Assembly (NCBI GenBank): GCA_049799955.1
Contig: JBARIW010000032.1
Location: 1-64,000, forward strand
DNA length: 64,000 nt
Source: JBGTFE01 sp049799955
GTDB taxonomy: Bacteria; Acidobacteriota; Blastocatellia; Pyrinomonadales; Pyrinomonadaceae
Direction: 5' to 3'
Each line of letters begins with the position of its first letter. Positions within the stretch are counted from its first letter, which is position 1. The translations under genes were made by a program, and so were the position numbers. Of this stretch, positions 1 through 7,621 are shown piece by piece. The notes under the pieces are model-generated. The model had not been told where the DNA came from and did not search any database. It was given only the letters and a program-made list of their open reading frames with translations.

Positions 1-2
1 TT

Positions 3-725
3 TCCGCGCTTTACCAGGCGACAAAAACTTTATCTTTCTTCATGCTCGCCTCGAAAAGCTTTCGCGCGCCGACTTTGAACGAGCTTTACCGGGGCTTTCG
101 CGTCGGCAGCGTCGTTACGCTTGCAAATGAAAATCTAAAGGCGGAAAAAGCGGCTAATTTTGAATCGGGCTTAAGCTACAGCCGAAATAAATTTTACTTT
201 CGCGGAAATTATTTTTTTACGGAAATCGCGCAGCCGGTTGCGAACGTAACATTAATCGTTGCGCCGAATTTAATCACGCGCCAGCGCCAAAACGTCGGGA
301 AAATACGGGCGCAGGGCTTGGAGTTTGAAGCCGAAACAAAGATTGAAGATTTTCGAATATCAATCGGCTATCTTTTCACCGATTCGCGCGTTGCGGAATT
401 TCCCGCCAATCAGGCGCTGGCAAATTTATTCGTTCCGCAGGTCGCGCGGCAGCAGTTTACTTTTCAGACGAGTTACGCGAAAAAAGATTGGTCGCTCGCG
501 CTTCAGGGTCGCGCTTCTTCCGCGCAGTTTGACGACGATTTAAATACTCTGCGGCTTGAGCCTTATTTTCAGCTCGACGCTTTTGCGGCGCGAAGACTCA
601 GAGAGAATCTGCAGATTTTCTTTGCGGCTGAAAACGTTTTCAATTCGCGCTATTCAATCGGCAGAACGCCGGTCAGAACGGTGAGCTCGCCTTTTAGTTT
701 TCGTATTGGTTTTCGGTGGAAGTGA
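3..725 (+). CDS. TonB-dependent receptor, C-terminal fragment
   Basis: This is the C-terminal end of an outer-membrane TonB-dependent receptor, which imports substrates such as siderophores or cobalamin using energy from TonB. The frame is open from the first bases of the window, so the plug and most of the barrel lie upstream. The motif SFRAPTLNELYR near the start of the visible part is typical of late barrel strands. It is followed by alternating beta strands and a closing segment with ENVFNSRYSIG and an aromatic end (FRIGFRWK) suited to BAM recognition. The substrate cannot be told from this part. It is followed directly by a tandem-repeat hairpin element. Confidence 0.85.
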   Translation, partial: SALYQATKTLSFFMLASKSFRAPTLNELYRGFRVGSVVTLANENLKAEKAANFESGLSYSRNKFYFRGNYFFTEIAQPVANVTLIVAPNLITRQRQNVGKIRAQGLEFEAETKIEDFRISIGYLFTDSRVAEFPANQALANLFVPQVARQQFTFQTSYAKKDWSLALQGRASSAQFDDDLNTLRLEPYFQLDAFAARRLRENLQIFFAAENVFNSRYSIGRTPVRTVSSPFSFRIGFRWK

Positions 726-727
726 GA

Positions 728-803
728 TAGGGAATAGGTTTTAGGGGCTAGGTTTTAGCGAAATTTATTTCCCTAATCCCTAACCCCTAATCGCTAAAAC
801 CTG
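728..803. repeat. Paired inverted heptamer array (TAGGNNN family)
   Basis: The left arm (728-760) consists of four to five heptamers of the form TAGGNNN. The right arm (770-803) is an array of CCCTAAN units, the approximate reverse complement. It lies between the convergent ends of the TonB receptor and ferredoxin genes, so it could act as a bidirectional terminator. It belongs to the same family as 10221-10289. Confidence 0.85.
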
Positions 804-813
804 ATTTATAAAA

Positions 814-1110
814 TTATTCCGGCGGACCCGAACAGCCCGGACCGTGGAGCGCGGGAACTTTCGTGCTGATAATCGGGAAATTTTCGGCTTCCGCGTTTTT
901 CTCTACCCAGTCCAGATATTCTTCGGGCACGGACATATCCGAAAAAATCGCCTCGACCGGGCATTCGGGCAGGCAGGCATCGCAGTCGATGCATGTGTCG
1001 GGATTAATTAAAAGTCTGTCGGGTGTTTCGTGAAACGCCTCGACCGGGCAGACTGCCGCGCAGTCGGTGTATTTGCAATCGATGCAGGGTGTAGTCACGA
1101 TATATGTCAT
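814..1110 (-). CDS. fdxA: 7Fe ferredoxin, FdxA family
   Basis: A small cytoplasmic electron carrier predicted to bind one [3Fe-4S] and one [4Fe-4S] cluster. It is 98 residues long. The cysteines at 9, 17 and 50, and at 21, 40, 43 and 46, follow the spacing of Azotobacter ferredoxin I shifted by one, with an extra Cys12 as in that family. The two motifs are CIDCKYTDCAAVCP and CIDCDACLPECP. The C-terminal tail of about 45 residues is usual for this type and here ends with HGPGCSGPPE, which carries one more cysteine. It is transcribed divergently from glpX. The redox partner is not evident. Confidence 0.9.
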   Translation of the reverse strand: MTYIVTTPCIDCKYTDCAAVCPVEAFHETPDRLLINPDTCIDCDACLPECPVEAIFSDMSVPEEYLDWVEKNAEAENFPIISTKVPALHGPGCSGPPE

Positions 1111-1172
1111 TAGCTGTTAAATCTCCTTCGCTTTCTGCAAATCAAATTAAAAACGTAATATCCGCGAGGCTA

Positions 1173-1205
1173 ACTTGTCAAATCCGCATAGACAAGTGTT
1201 AGAAT
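1173..1205 (+). promoter_or_regulatory. Putative glpX promoter with overlapping inverted repeat
   Basis: TTGTCA (1175-1180) lies 19 bases before TAGAAT (1200-1205), which has an extended -10 TGT in front. An inverted repeat ACTTGTC (1173-1179) / GACAAGT (1191-1197) covers the -35 and spacer and could be an operator. The position places transcription start just before the ATG at 1244, supporting that start over the upstream one at 1175. Confidence 0.5.
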
Positions 1206-1243
1206 TTCTTACAATATCAGAATTTCAGATTAAAACCGATTAT

Positions 1244-2287
<1,044 letters not shown>

Positions 2288-2354
2288 ACATTTAACATTG
2301 AACATTTATCATTTATCAGTTTCTTGAATGTTCAATGATAAATGTTCAATGATA
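2288..2354. repeat. Paired inverted heptamer array (ATTTATC/GATAAAT type)
   Basis: The left arm has heptamers of the form ATTTATC and ATTGAAC. The right arm (2326-2353) carries the complementary CAATGAT and AAATGTT units. It separates glpX from the co-directional DUF2085 gene and ends two bases before that gene's ATG, so the hairpin could hide the start region. Confidence 0.8.
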
Positions 2355-2355
2355 G

Positions 2356-2904
2356 ATGAAAATGCCCGAAACAATAGAAAACTACACGCCTCAAATCGTC
2401 CCGAAAGAAATAAAAAAACAGGCGATTACGGCTTGGGGTTTGGGTTTTGCGATTGTTTTCGTCTGGGTTTTCGCGATTTTGCTCGCGCCGGTTGCCGAAG
2501 CCGTTGGTTTAACTTATATTTCCGCCCCGATTTATAAATTCTTCAGCTTTCTTTGTCATCAGATTCCTTCGCGCTCGTTTCATATCGAAAATCACGCTTT
2601 TGCCGTCTGCACTCGCTGTTTCGGCGTTTATTCGGGTTTGCTGCTCGGTTTTATCGTTTATCCTTTTTTCCGACGGATTGAAGAAATCGAGCCGCTGCCG
2701 CGCGTCTGGCTTTTTCTGGCGCTCGTCCCGATGGGCGTTGACTGGTCGCTCGGATTTTTCGATATTTGGGAAAATACGGCGCTTTCGCGTTTCTCGACAG
2801 GCTTGATTTTGGGCGTGGCTTGCGCGATTTTTATCGTTCCGGCGCTGGTCGAGCTTGTCCGGCTTTTATCGAATAAAAGGCAATTAAAAAGGCTGTCGCG
2901 GTGA
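2356..2904 (+). CDS. DUF2085 membrane protein
   Basis: A 182-residue inner-membrane protein with about four hydrophobic segments, near residues 22-46, 75-100, 113-130 and 145-165. The motif LCHQIPSRSFHI, followed by FAVCTRCFGVYSG, is the hallmark of DUF2085: CHQ plus a CxRC pair, possibly a metal or redox site. The function of this family is not known. The start overlaps the edge of a repeat hairpin, and no clear Shine-Dalgarno is seen; MKMPE could also start at the second Met. A hairpin with stem GGCTGTC/GACAGCC (2891-2909) spans the stop codon. Confidence 0.8.
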   Translation: MKMPETIENYTPQIVPKEIKKQAITAWGLGFAIVFVWVFAILLAPVAEAVGLTYISAPIYKFFSFLCHQIPSRSFHIENHAFAVCTRCFGVYSGLLLGFIVYPFFRRIEEIEPLPRVWLFLALVPMGVDWSLGFFDIWENTALSRFSTGLILGVACAIFIVPALVELVRLLSNKRQLKRLSR

Positions 2905-2936
2905 CAGCCCGAAGCATCTAAATTAAATTATGATAA

Positions 2937-3038
2937 TAAGCTTTGATAAGTTTTTCAAAACACGCCGAAACGCCTGTGGCGCGTTCCTCTGATAGCAAAA
3001 TTTATTATAGTCAATTTTTATAAGCTTTGACAAGTTTT
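2937..3038 (+). repeat. Two direct copies of an 18-bp AT-rich motif
   Basis: TAAGCTTTGATAAGTTTT at 2937-2954 recurs as TAAGCTTTGACAAGTTTT at 3021-3038, with ATGATAAT before the first copy and after the second. The copies are 84 bases apart in an intergenic stretch. This could be a pair of protein-binding sites or a local duplication; its role is unknown. Confidence 0.5.
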
Positions 3039-3085
3039 GATGATAATTTGTTGAATTCATATCGTTTAGAGAAGATTTCGACAAG

Positions 3086-3111
3086 GTTTTCCACAGGTGG
3101 AAAACTTTTTT
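3086..3111 (+). terminator. Rho-independent terminator
   Basis: The stem GTTTTCCA / TGGAAAAC with loop CAGG is followed by six T. It may end the DUF2085 transcript or a short RNA from the preceding spacer. Confidence 0.65.
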
Positions 3112-3186
3112 GCAGACCGAATTTATTGACTAATCCGCGAAAAAAAGGCAGAATTATCGTTGCACTAATACAATAAAAATCAAACT

Positions 3187-3468
3187 ATGAGTTTTACCAA
3201 AGAAAGCGCAGTTCAGGAAGCAAAAGCCGACCTTGCAAAACGTTTGGGAATTTCGGAAAGCGATATAAATGAAAAGTCTGTTGAAGAAACGGATTTTCCC
3301 GATATGTCGCTCGGCGCGCCCGCAGAAGACGAAATGTCGGCGCAGATGATTTCGAGCGGCTGGCGTATAAATTTGAGCGCGAGCGGCAAAGATTACGAAT
3401 ATCGCGCCGACAAATACCAGCTTCGCCTGCGCGGATTTAACGGAACAAATCACATTATAAAATCGTGA
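3187..3468 (+). CDS. Small conserved-type hypothetical protein
   Basis: A 93-residue soluble acidic protein without signal peptide or membrane segment. The N-terminal half is helical and charged (ESAVQEAKADLAKRLGISESDI), which resembles the start of small proteins that pair a helical segment with a beta-strand end. The second half ends in alternating strands (YEYRADKYQLRLRGFN). I do not recognise the family. Codon use matches its neighbours, and a hairpin with T-run follows it, so it is likely a real single-gene unit. It is followed by a subtilisin gene; a role as a small partner of that protease is possible but unsupported. Confidence 0.65.
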   Translation: MSFTKESAVQEAKADLAKRLGISESDINEKSVEETDFPDMSLGAPAEDEMSAQMISSGWRINLSASGKDYEYRADKYQLRLRGFNGTNHIIKS

Positions 3469-3474
3469 TATATA

Positions 3475-3507
3475 AGTGGGAAACAAAATTCCCGCTTTGA
3501 ATTTTTT
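3475..3507 (+). terminator. Probable terminator after small gene
   Basis: The stem AGTGGGAA / TTCCCGCT contains one G-T wobble and has a six-base loop. It is followed by TTGAATTTTTT. It lies between the 93-residue gene and the subtilisin gene. Confidence 0.5.
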
Positions 3508-3519
3508 GGAGTTTAAAAA

Positions 3520-4935
3520 ATGAATCGAAAAAATTTCTGGATACATCTCGGCATTGCCGTCGTTTTAATTTCATTCGCCGCCATGGCGGGACAAATCGCG
3601 CGCTGGAAATCGTCGCGAACAACGGTTATAACGCCGCCGAAGCCGGTTGCCGTCAAACGCACGCTCGACGAGCGCCAGCCGGAAGTCAATGTTAAATTTC
3701 GCCCGAACGTAAGTCTGGCTGAAATCAAAAAAATCGCGGCGAAAAACAACGACCGCTTAGAAGACGAAATCGAAGCCGTCAAAGGCTTGGTTTCGATTGA
3801 CGACCTCGACAATGCCGACGCGCAAAAGGTCGCCGAACAGTATTCGCAGATGACGGACTTGGTTTTGTATGCCGAGCCGAATTTTGAAATCAAGCTCGAC
3901 GACCCGGCGCAAACGCCCGCGCCGTCCGATTTGCTTCAGCGCGAAAGAGAACCGAACGATGTTTTGCCGAACGACCCGATGTTTAATCAGCAATGGGCGT
4001 TGAGTAATTCCGGTCAAAACGGCGGCAAAGCAAATGCCGATGTTGCCGCGCTCAAAGCTTGGCTGAAAACGCAGGGAAGCAGCAAAATCGTCGTCGGAGT
4101 TCTTGACACCGGCGTCGATTATACGCACCTGGATTTGGTTTCGAATATCTGGTTTCGTCCCGACAATGTTCCGCAATACAAGGACGACGAGCTTGGAACA
4201 TTTAACGACGAGCGCGGATTTGACGCCGCCGACAACAATAGCGACCCGATGGACGACAACGGGCACGGAACGCATTGCGCGGGAATTATCGGCGCGGAAG
4301 GCGACAACAGCGAAGGCGTTGCCGGAGTCAACTGGAAAGTCCAGATTATGCCGCTCAAATTCCTCGGACGCGGCGGTTTCGGAACGACCAAAGACGCGAT
4401 TGAATCCATCAATTACGCGATTGACCGCAAACGCAACGGCGTAAATTTGAGAATTATCAGCGCGAGCTGGGGTTCGACGGCTTATTCGAAAGCTTTGGAA
4501 GATACGATTCGCGCGGCTGGCGAAGAAGGCATTTTATTTGTCGCGGCTGCCGGAAACAACGGTTCGAGCAACGACAAAACGCCGCATTATCCCTCAAATT
4601 ACGATTTGCCGAACGTCATCAGCGTTGCGGCTTTGGACAGAAACGACCAGCTTGCTTCGTTCTCGAATTTCGGTATAAAAACCGTTCACATCGCCGCGCC
4701 GGGCAAAGATATTCTTTCGACCTGGCTGAACGACGATTACCGCGAAGCGTCGGGAACATCGATGGCGACGCCTTATGTTTCGGGCGTTGCGGCGCTGATT
4801 TTGGCGAGCGAGCCGGGTCTTTCGGTCGAAAAACTGCGCGAGCGGCTTTTGAAATCGGTTGACAAGCTCGATTCTCTAAACGGCAAAATTGCAAGCGGCG
4901 GGCGCGTTAATGCCGCAAAAGCTTTGGGAAATTAG
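3520..4935 (+). CDS. Secreted subtilisin-like serine protease (S8)
   Basis: An extracytoplasmic endopeptidase of 471 residues. An N-terminal hydrophobic segment (residues 9-25) acts as signal peptide or anchor. It is followed by a propeptide-like region (about residues 45-110, with VKFRPNVSLAEIKKIA, an I9-type fold). The catalytic triad is complete: Asp196 in VVGVLDTGVDY, His249 in NGHGTHCAGII, and Ser414 in GTSMATPYVSGVAAL. The oxyanion region AAAGNNGSSN is present. There is no C-terminal extension beyond the catalytic domain. It is likely self-processed after export. A strong hairpin terminator follows, so it is probably transcribed alone. Confidence 0.95.
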   Translation: MNRKNFWIHLGIAVVLISFAAMAGQIARWKSSRTTVITPPKPVAVKRTLDERQPEVNVKFRPNVSLAEIKKIAAKNNDRLEDEIEAVKGLVSIDDLDNADAQKVAEQYSQMTDLVLYAEPNFEIKLDDPAQTPAPSDLLQREREPNDVLPNDPMFNQQWALSNSGQNGGKANADVAALKAWLKTQGSSKIVVGVLDTGVDYTHLDLVSNIWFRPDNVPQYKDDELGTFNDERGFDAADNNSDPMDDNGHGTHCAGIIGAEGDNSEGVAGVNWKVQIMPLKFLGRGGFGTTKDAIESINYAIDRKRNGVNLRIISASWGSTAYSKALEDTIRAAGEEGILFVAAAGNNGSSNDKTPHYPSNYDLPNVISVAALDRNDQLASFSNFGIKTVHIAAPGKDILSTWLNDDYREASGTSMATPYVSGVAALILASEPGLSVEKLRERLLKSVDKLDSLNGKIASGGRVNAAKALGN

Positions 4936-4956
4936 GCAAAATTTAATTTTTATAAT

Positions 4957-5004
4957 CGAAACGATACGCGATAATTAATTTTATTTCGTATCGTTTCGCT
5001 TTTT
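4957..5004 (+). terminator. Terminator after subtilisin gene
   Basis: A 12-bp perfect stem, CGAAACGATACG (4957-4968) with CGTATCGTTTCG (4987-4998), and an 18-base AT-rich loop is followed by CTTTTT. Confidence 0.7.
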
Positions 5005-5160
5005 AAATTAATTTCCTCGACAATCTGCGTCGGAAGATAAACGATTTGGTACATCGCTCTTTTCAAATCGATGATTAAAAAGCCTCGCGCATCGCTTATT
5101 AATTTATTAAATTCTTGAATGTAAATAACTTAAAGTTTTTGTAAACTTTTGCAAAGCAAA

Positions 5161-5175
5161 TGGCACACTCTTTGC
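5161..5175 (+). promoter_or_regulatory. Sigma-54 type promoter
   Basis: TGGCACACTCTTTGCT matches the -24/-12 consensus TGGCAC-N5-TTGC, with GG and GC exactly ten bases apart. It lies about 60 bases before the ATG of the Asn/Arg-rich secreted protein. Predicted transcription start is near 5187. The leader contains a hairpin GGCAGC/GCTGCC (5191-5210) and a good Shine-Dalgarno AAGGAG. Such promoters need an activator ATPase, which is not encoded in this window. Confidence 0.65.
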
Positions 5176-5236
5176 TATTTCGATTGCAAAGGCAGCTTAC
5201 AAATGCTGCCGAAAGATTTGAATAAGGAGAAAATAA

Positions 5237-5794
5237 ATGAATCGCTTTAAGAATTTAATTACAGTTTTTGCTTTTTCTTTGTTAATTTTAGGCTTGCCTT
5301 TAGTCGCTTCCGCGCAGTGGCGCAACGACCGTAATGATGATTACGGCAACAATCGTAATAACCGCAACTTGCAGTCAACTATCAAAAATCTGAAAAATCG
5401 CGCCAAGCAGTTTGAGCGTCAGGTTGACCGCGACCTCGACAACAGCCGCTATGACAGCCGCAATCGTGAAGACCGCATCAACGATTTAGCCGGCAGCTTT
5501 AAGGACGCGACCGACCGTCTCGATGACGAATACGATAATCGTCGTGATTACAACGACAGCTCCGATGAAGCGCGTCAGGTTTTGCAGTTGGGTTCGCAGC
5601 TCGACCGCGCGATTTCGCGTTCGAATCTGAGCTACAGCACGCAAAATCAATGGAATCAGATTCAACAGGATTTGCGCGTTCTGGCGGATGCTTACAACTA
5701 CAATAACAATAATCGTAACAACCGCAATAACCGTAATAATCGAACAAATAACGGCGGCTGGCGCAATCAAATTCCGTTTCCGCTTCCTTTCTAA
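5237..5794 (+). CDS. Secreted Asn/Arg-rich protein, function unknown
   Basis: A 185-residue exported protein with a clear signal peptide (residues 1-26, cleavage after LVASA). The mature part starts with an N/R/D-rich stretch (RNDRNDDYGNNRNNRN). It continues with a predicted helical or coiled-coil body (about 45-150, rich in heptad-like Leu/Val with many Arg and Asp). It ends with NNNNRNNRNNRNNRTNN repeats and a hydrophobic Pro/Phe tail. I recognise no catalytic motif. A sigma-54 type promoter, a leader hairpin and a strong Shine-Dalgarno (AAGGAG) suggest high, conditional expression. A role as an abundant periplasmic or surface protein is inference. Confidence 0.8.
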   Translation: MNRFKNLITVFAFSLLILGLPLVASAQWRNDRNDDYGNNRNNRNLQSTIKNLKNRAKQFERQVDRDLDNSRYDSRNREDRINDLAGSFKDATDRLDDEYDNRRDYNDSSDEARQVLQLGSQLDRAISRSNLSYSTQNQWNQIQQDLRVLADAYNYNNNNRNNRNNRNNRTNNGGWRNQIPFPLPF

Positions 5795-5864
5795 GGAAGA
5801 TTAAAATCTCGCGCGGCTTTCAATTCCAGCTATTCCAAGCAGCCCCCTGGTCGCGCGTGTGCGA

Positions 5865-5900
5865 AGCTCGAGCCTGAAAACTCGGGCTTTTTTGTTTTTA
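5865..5900 (+). terminator. Terminator after Asn/Arg-rich protein gene
   Basis: The stem AGCTCGAG / CTCGGGCT has one G-T wobble and the loop CCTGAAAA, and runs into TTTTTGTTTTT. Confidence 0.75.
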
Positions 5901-5926
5901 AATCGTTTACCATTTACCATTTATTT

Positions 5927-6760
5927 ATGCCCGGAACACTTTATCTGGTTGCGACACCGATTGGAAATTTGCAGGATATTTCCCTGCGCGCGCTCGAAAC
6001 TCTGAAAACGGTCGATTTAATCGCCTGCGAAGATACGCGCCACACGCGAAAGCTTTTAACGCATTTCGGGATACGAGCGCGGCTGACAAGCTACCATGAG
6101 CATAACGAACAGGCGCGCGCCGAAGAATTAGCCGAACTTCTTCTCGACGAAAAATCAATCGCCGTCGTGTCGGATGCGGGAACGCCCGCGATTTGCGACC
6201 CGAGCTTTAGAATCGTGCTGAAAGCGCACGAAATCGGCGCGCGCGTTGTTCCCATTCCGGGCGCGGTCGCTTTTGTAAACGCTTTAATCGTTTCGGGTTT
6301 GCCGAGCGATTCGTTTTTTTTCGGCGGATTTCTGCCGTCTAAAAAAGGCGAAAGGCGAAATCGTCTGGAAGAAGTCAAAGCTATTCCCGCAACGCTCGTT
6401 TTTTACGAAACGCCGCATCGAATTGCTAAATCTTTAGCGGATTGCCTCGAAATTTTAGGAAACAGAAAAGCCGCCGTCGCGCGAGAATTAACCAAGCTGC
6501 ACGAAGAAATCGTTCGCGGCAATTTGCAGGAATTGGCTGAAAAATTTGCCGAAAAGCCGACCAAAGGCGAGATTGTTCTGGTAATTGAAAAAGTTCAAAG
6601 TTCAAAGTTCAAAGTTCAAAGCTCAAGCTCCTTGTCCGAAAGAGTCGGCGAATTGGAAAGCGAAGGTCTTGACCGCAAAAATGCGCTCAAAAAAGCGGCG
6701 AAAGAATTCGGCTTGAGCAAATCCGAGGCTTATAAAATTCTCCTGAAAAAAGACTCCTGA
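5927..6760 (+). CDS. rsmI: 16S rRNA 2'-O-methyltransferase RsmI
   Basis: Methylates the ribose of C1402 in 16S rRNA using S-adenosylmethionine, in the cytoplasm. It is 277 residues long, normal for the family. The N-terminus GTLYLVATPIGNLQDISLRA and the following LIACEDTRHTRKLL are diagnostic, as are VSDAGTPAICDPSF and GGFLPSKKGERR. The methylase core is followed by a small C-terminal domain. Between them, residues 222-235 (VQSSKFKVQSSSS) are encoded by four copies of the heptamer TTCAAAG, an in-frame repeat intrusion in the linker. A short TTTACCA repeat precedes the start codon. Confidence 0.95.
   Translation: MPGTLYLVATPIGNLQDISLRALETLKTVDLIACEDTRHTRKLLTHFGIRARLTSYHEHNEQARAEELAELLLDEKSIAVVSDAGTPAICDPSFRIVLKAHEIGARVVPIPGAVAFVNALIVSGLPSDSFFFGGFLPSKKGERRNRLEEVKAIPATLVFYETPHRIAKSLADCLEILGNRKAAVARELTKLHEEIVRGNLQELAEKFAEKPTKGEIVLVIEKVQSSKFKVQSSSSLSERVGELESEGLDRKNALKKAAKEFGLSKSEAYKILLKKDS
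6590..6631. repeat. Single-arm TTCAAAG heptamer array inside rsmI
   Basis: Four to five tandem TTCAAAG units lie in the rsmI reading frame. Seven-base units in a triplet frame give a 21-base period, producing the peptide repeat SSKFKVQ. A near-identical peptide arises in the glycosyltransferase at 53130-54305. Confidence 0.85.
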
Positions 6761-6798
6761 CAAGCAACTCAGAAATAAGAACCTCCATCTAAAACTGC

Positions 6799-6825
6799 TT
6801 GTTACACCTCAACATAGTGTAACAA
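6799..6825. promoter_or_regulatory. Inverted repeat TTGTTACAC-N9-GTGTAACAA (possible operator)
   Basis: A perfect 9-bp inverted repeat with a nine-base spacer lies about 90 bases before the beta-barrel gene and just upstream of its predicted promoter. The geometry suits a dimeric regulator. It has no following T-run, so it is not a terminator. One half-site (TTGTTACAC) recurs at 55011-55019 in the leader of the 3D-domain gene. Confidence 0.5.
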
Positions 6826-6851
6826 ACCTGACAAAACTCATACTAAAAATT

Positions 6852-6860
6852 TGTTAGGCT
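6852..6860 (+). promoter_or_regulatory. Extended -10 promoter, beta-barrel gene
   Basis: TGTTAGGCT reads as an extended -10 (TG-N-TAnnnT), with CTGACA upstream at 6828-6833. The same nonamer precedes the desaturase gene (37304-37312), and a close relative precedes glpX. The ATG at 6916 has a Shine-Dalgarno AAGGAG. Confidence 0.45.
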
Positions 6861-6915
6861 TTTTTTGTTGCTCACGCAACCCAATTTATTTAACTTTAAG
6901 GAGTAATTATTAAAA

Positions 6916-7563
6916 ATGAAAAAAATAATTTCGGCATTGTGCCTTACTTTAATTTCAAGCGTTTTCGCTTTTGCTCAAACGACGAGCGACTTTAAAAAAG
7001 CGGAATTTTTTGTCGGCTATTCGAACGGACAGCTCGATACCGGCGCGGACAGCGGCAACTCGGCGCAGAGTTTTTTTGACGACCGTTTGAGCTTTCACGG
7101 TTTCAACGCTTCGGCGACTTTTAACGTTCATCGCTACATCGGAATTACAGGCGACGTTTCGGGAACTTATCGTAACGACTCGTTTGACGTTCCCGTAACG
7201 ACCGGAACGACGACCAACAATCTTCGTTTCACCGCGAAAAGCTCTTTTTATAATGTTCTCGGCGGCGTTCAAATCAAGGACAACGCTTCGACCGCGAGAG
7301 TCAAACCGTTTGGCTACGCTCTGGTCGGCGCGGGCATCGGTAAAGTCAAAGTCAGCGACATCAACTGTCCGGCAGGCGTTGACTGTTCCGATTTGGAAAC
7401 CGTTTCCGAAACCGGTTTAGCCGGAGCTTTCGGCGGCGGTATCGACATCAAAATCAATGACCGCGTTGATTTTCGCGCCATTAAAGTCGATTACAATCCG
7501 ACCAAGTTCGAAGACGGAGTTCAGCACAACGTACGTATCGGCATCGGCATTGTTTTCAAATAA
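6916..7563 (+). CDS. Small outer-membrane beta-barrel protein
   Basis: A 215-residue protein with signal peptide (residues 1-20, cleavage after FAFA). The mature chain alternates polar and hydrophobic residues as in an eight-stranded OmpA/OmpX-like barrel: FFVGYSNGQLD, FNASATFNVHRYIGITGDVSGTY, KPFGYALVGAGIG, and a final strand VRIGIGIVFK ending in a hydrophobic residue plus Lys. Two cysteines (INCPAGVDCSD) lie in a predicted loop and could form a disulfide. The exact role, pore or adhesin, cannot be told. A strong Shine-Dalgarno, possible operator and bidirectional terminator surround the gene, so it is likely transcribed alone. Confidence 0.8.
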   Translation: MKKIISALCLTLISSVFAFAQTTSDFKKAEFFVGYSNGQLDTGADSGNSAQSFFDDRLSFHGFNASATFNVHRYIGITGDVSGTYRNDSFDVPVTTGTTTNNLRFTAKSSFYNVLGGVQIKDNASTARVKPFGYALVGAGIGKVKVSDINCPAGVDCSDLETVSETGLAGAFGGGIDIKINDRVDFRAIKVDYNPTKFEDGVQHNVRIGIGIVFK

Positions 7564-7587
7564 ATTTTGTTGCAAAACAAAAAATTA

Positions 7588-7619
7588 AGGGAGCGTCTTT
7601 CGAGGCGCTCCCTTTTTTT
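7588..7619. terminator. Bidirectional terminator between convergent genes
   Basis: A 10-bp stem, AGGGAGCGTC with GGCGCTCCCT (one wobble), has the loop TTTCGA. Seven T follow on the plus strand and an A-rich tract precedes it, so it can serve both the barrel gene and the M28 peptidase gene. Confidence 0.85.
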
Positions 7620-7621
7620 GT

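Noticed and set aside
3061..3111. DnaA boxes / replication origin
   Set aside because: TTTTCCACA resembles a DnaA box, but it is half of a terminator hairpin and is not repeated. No dnaA, dnaN or gidA gene is nearby.
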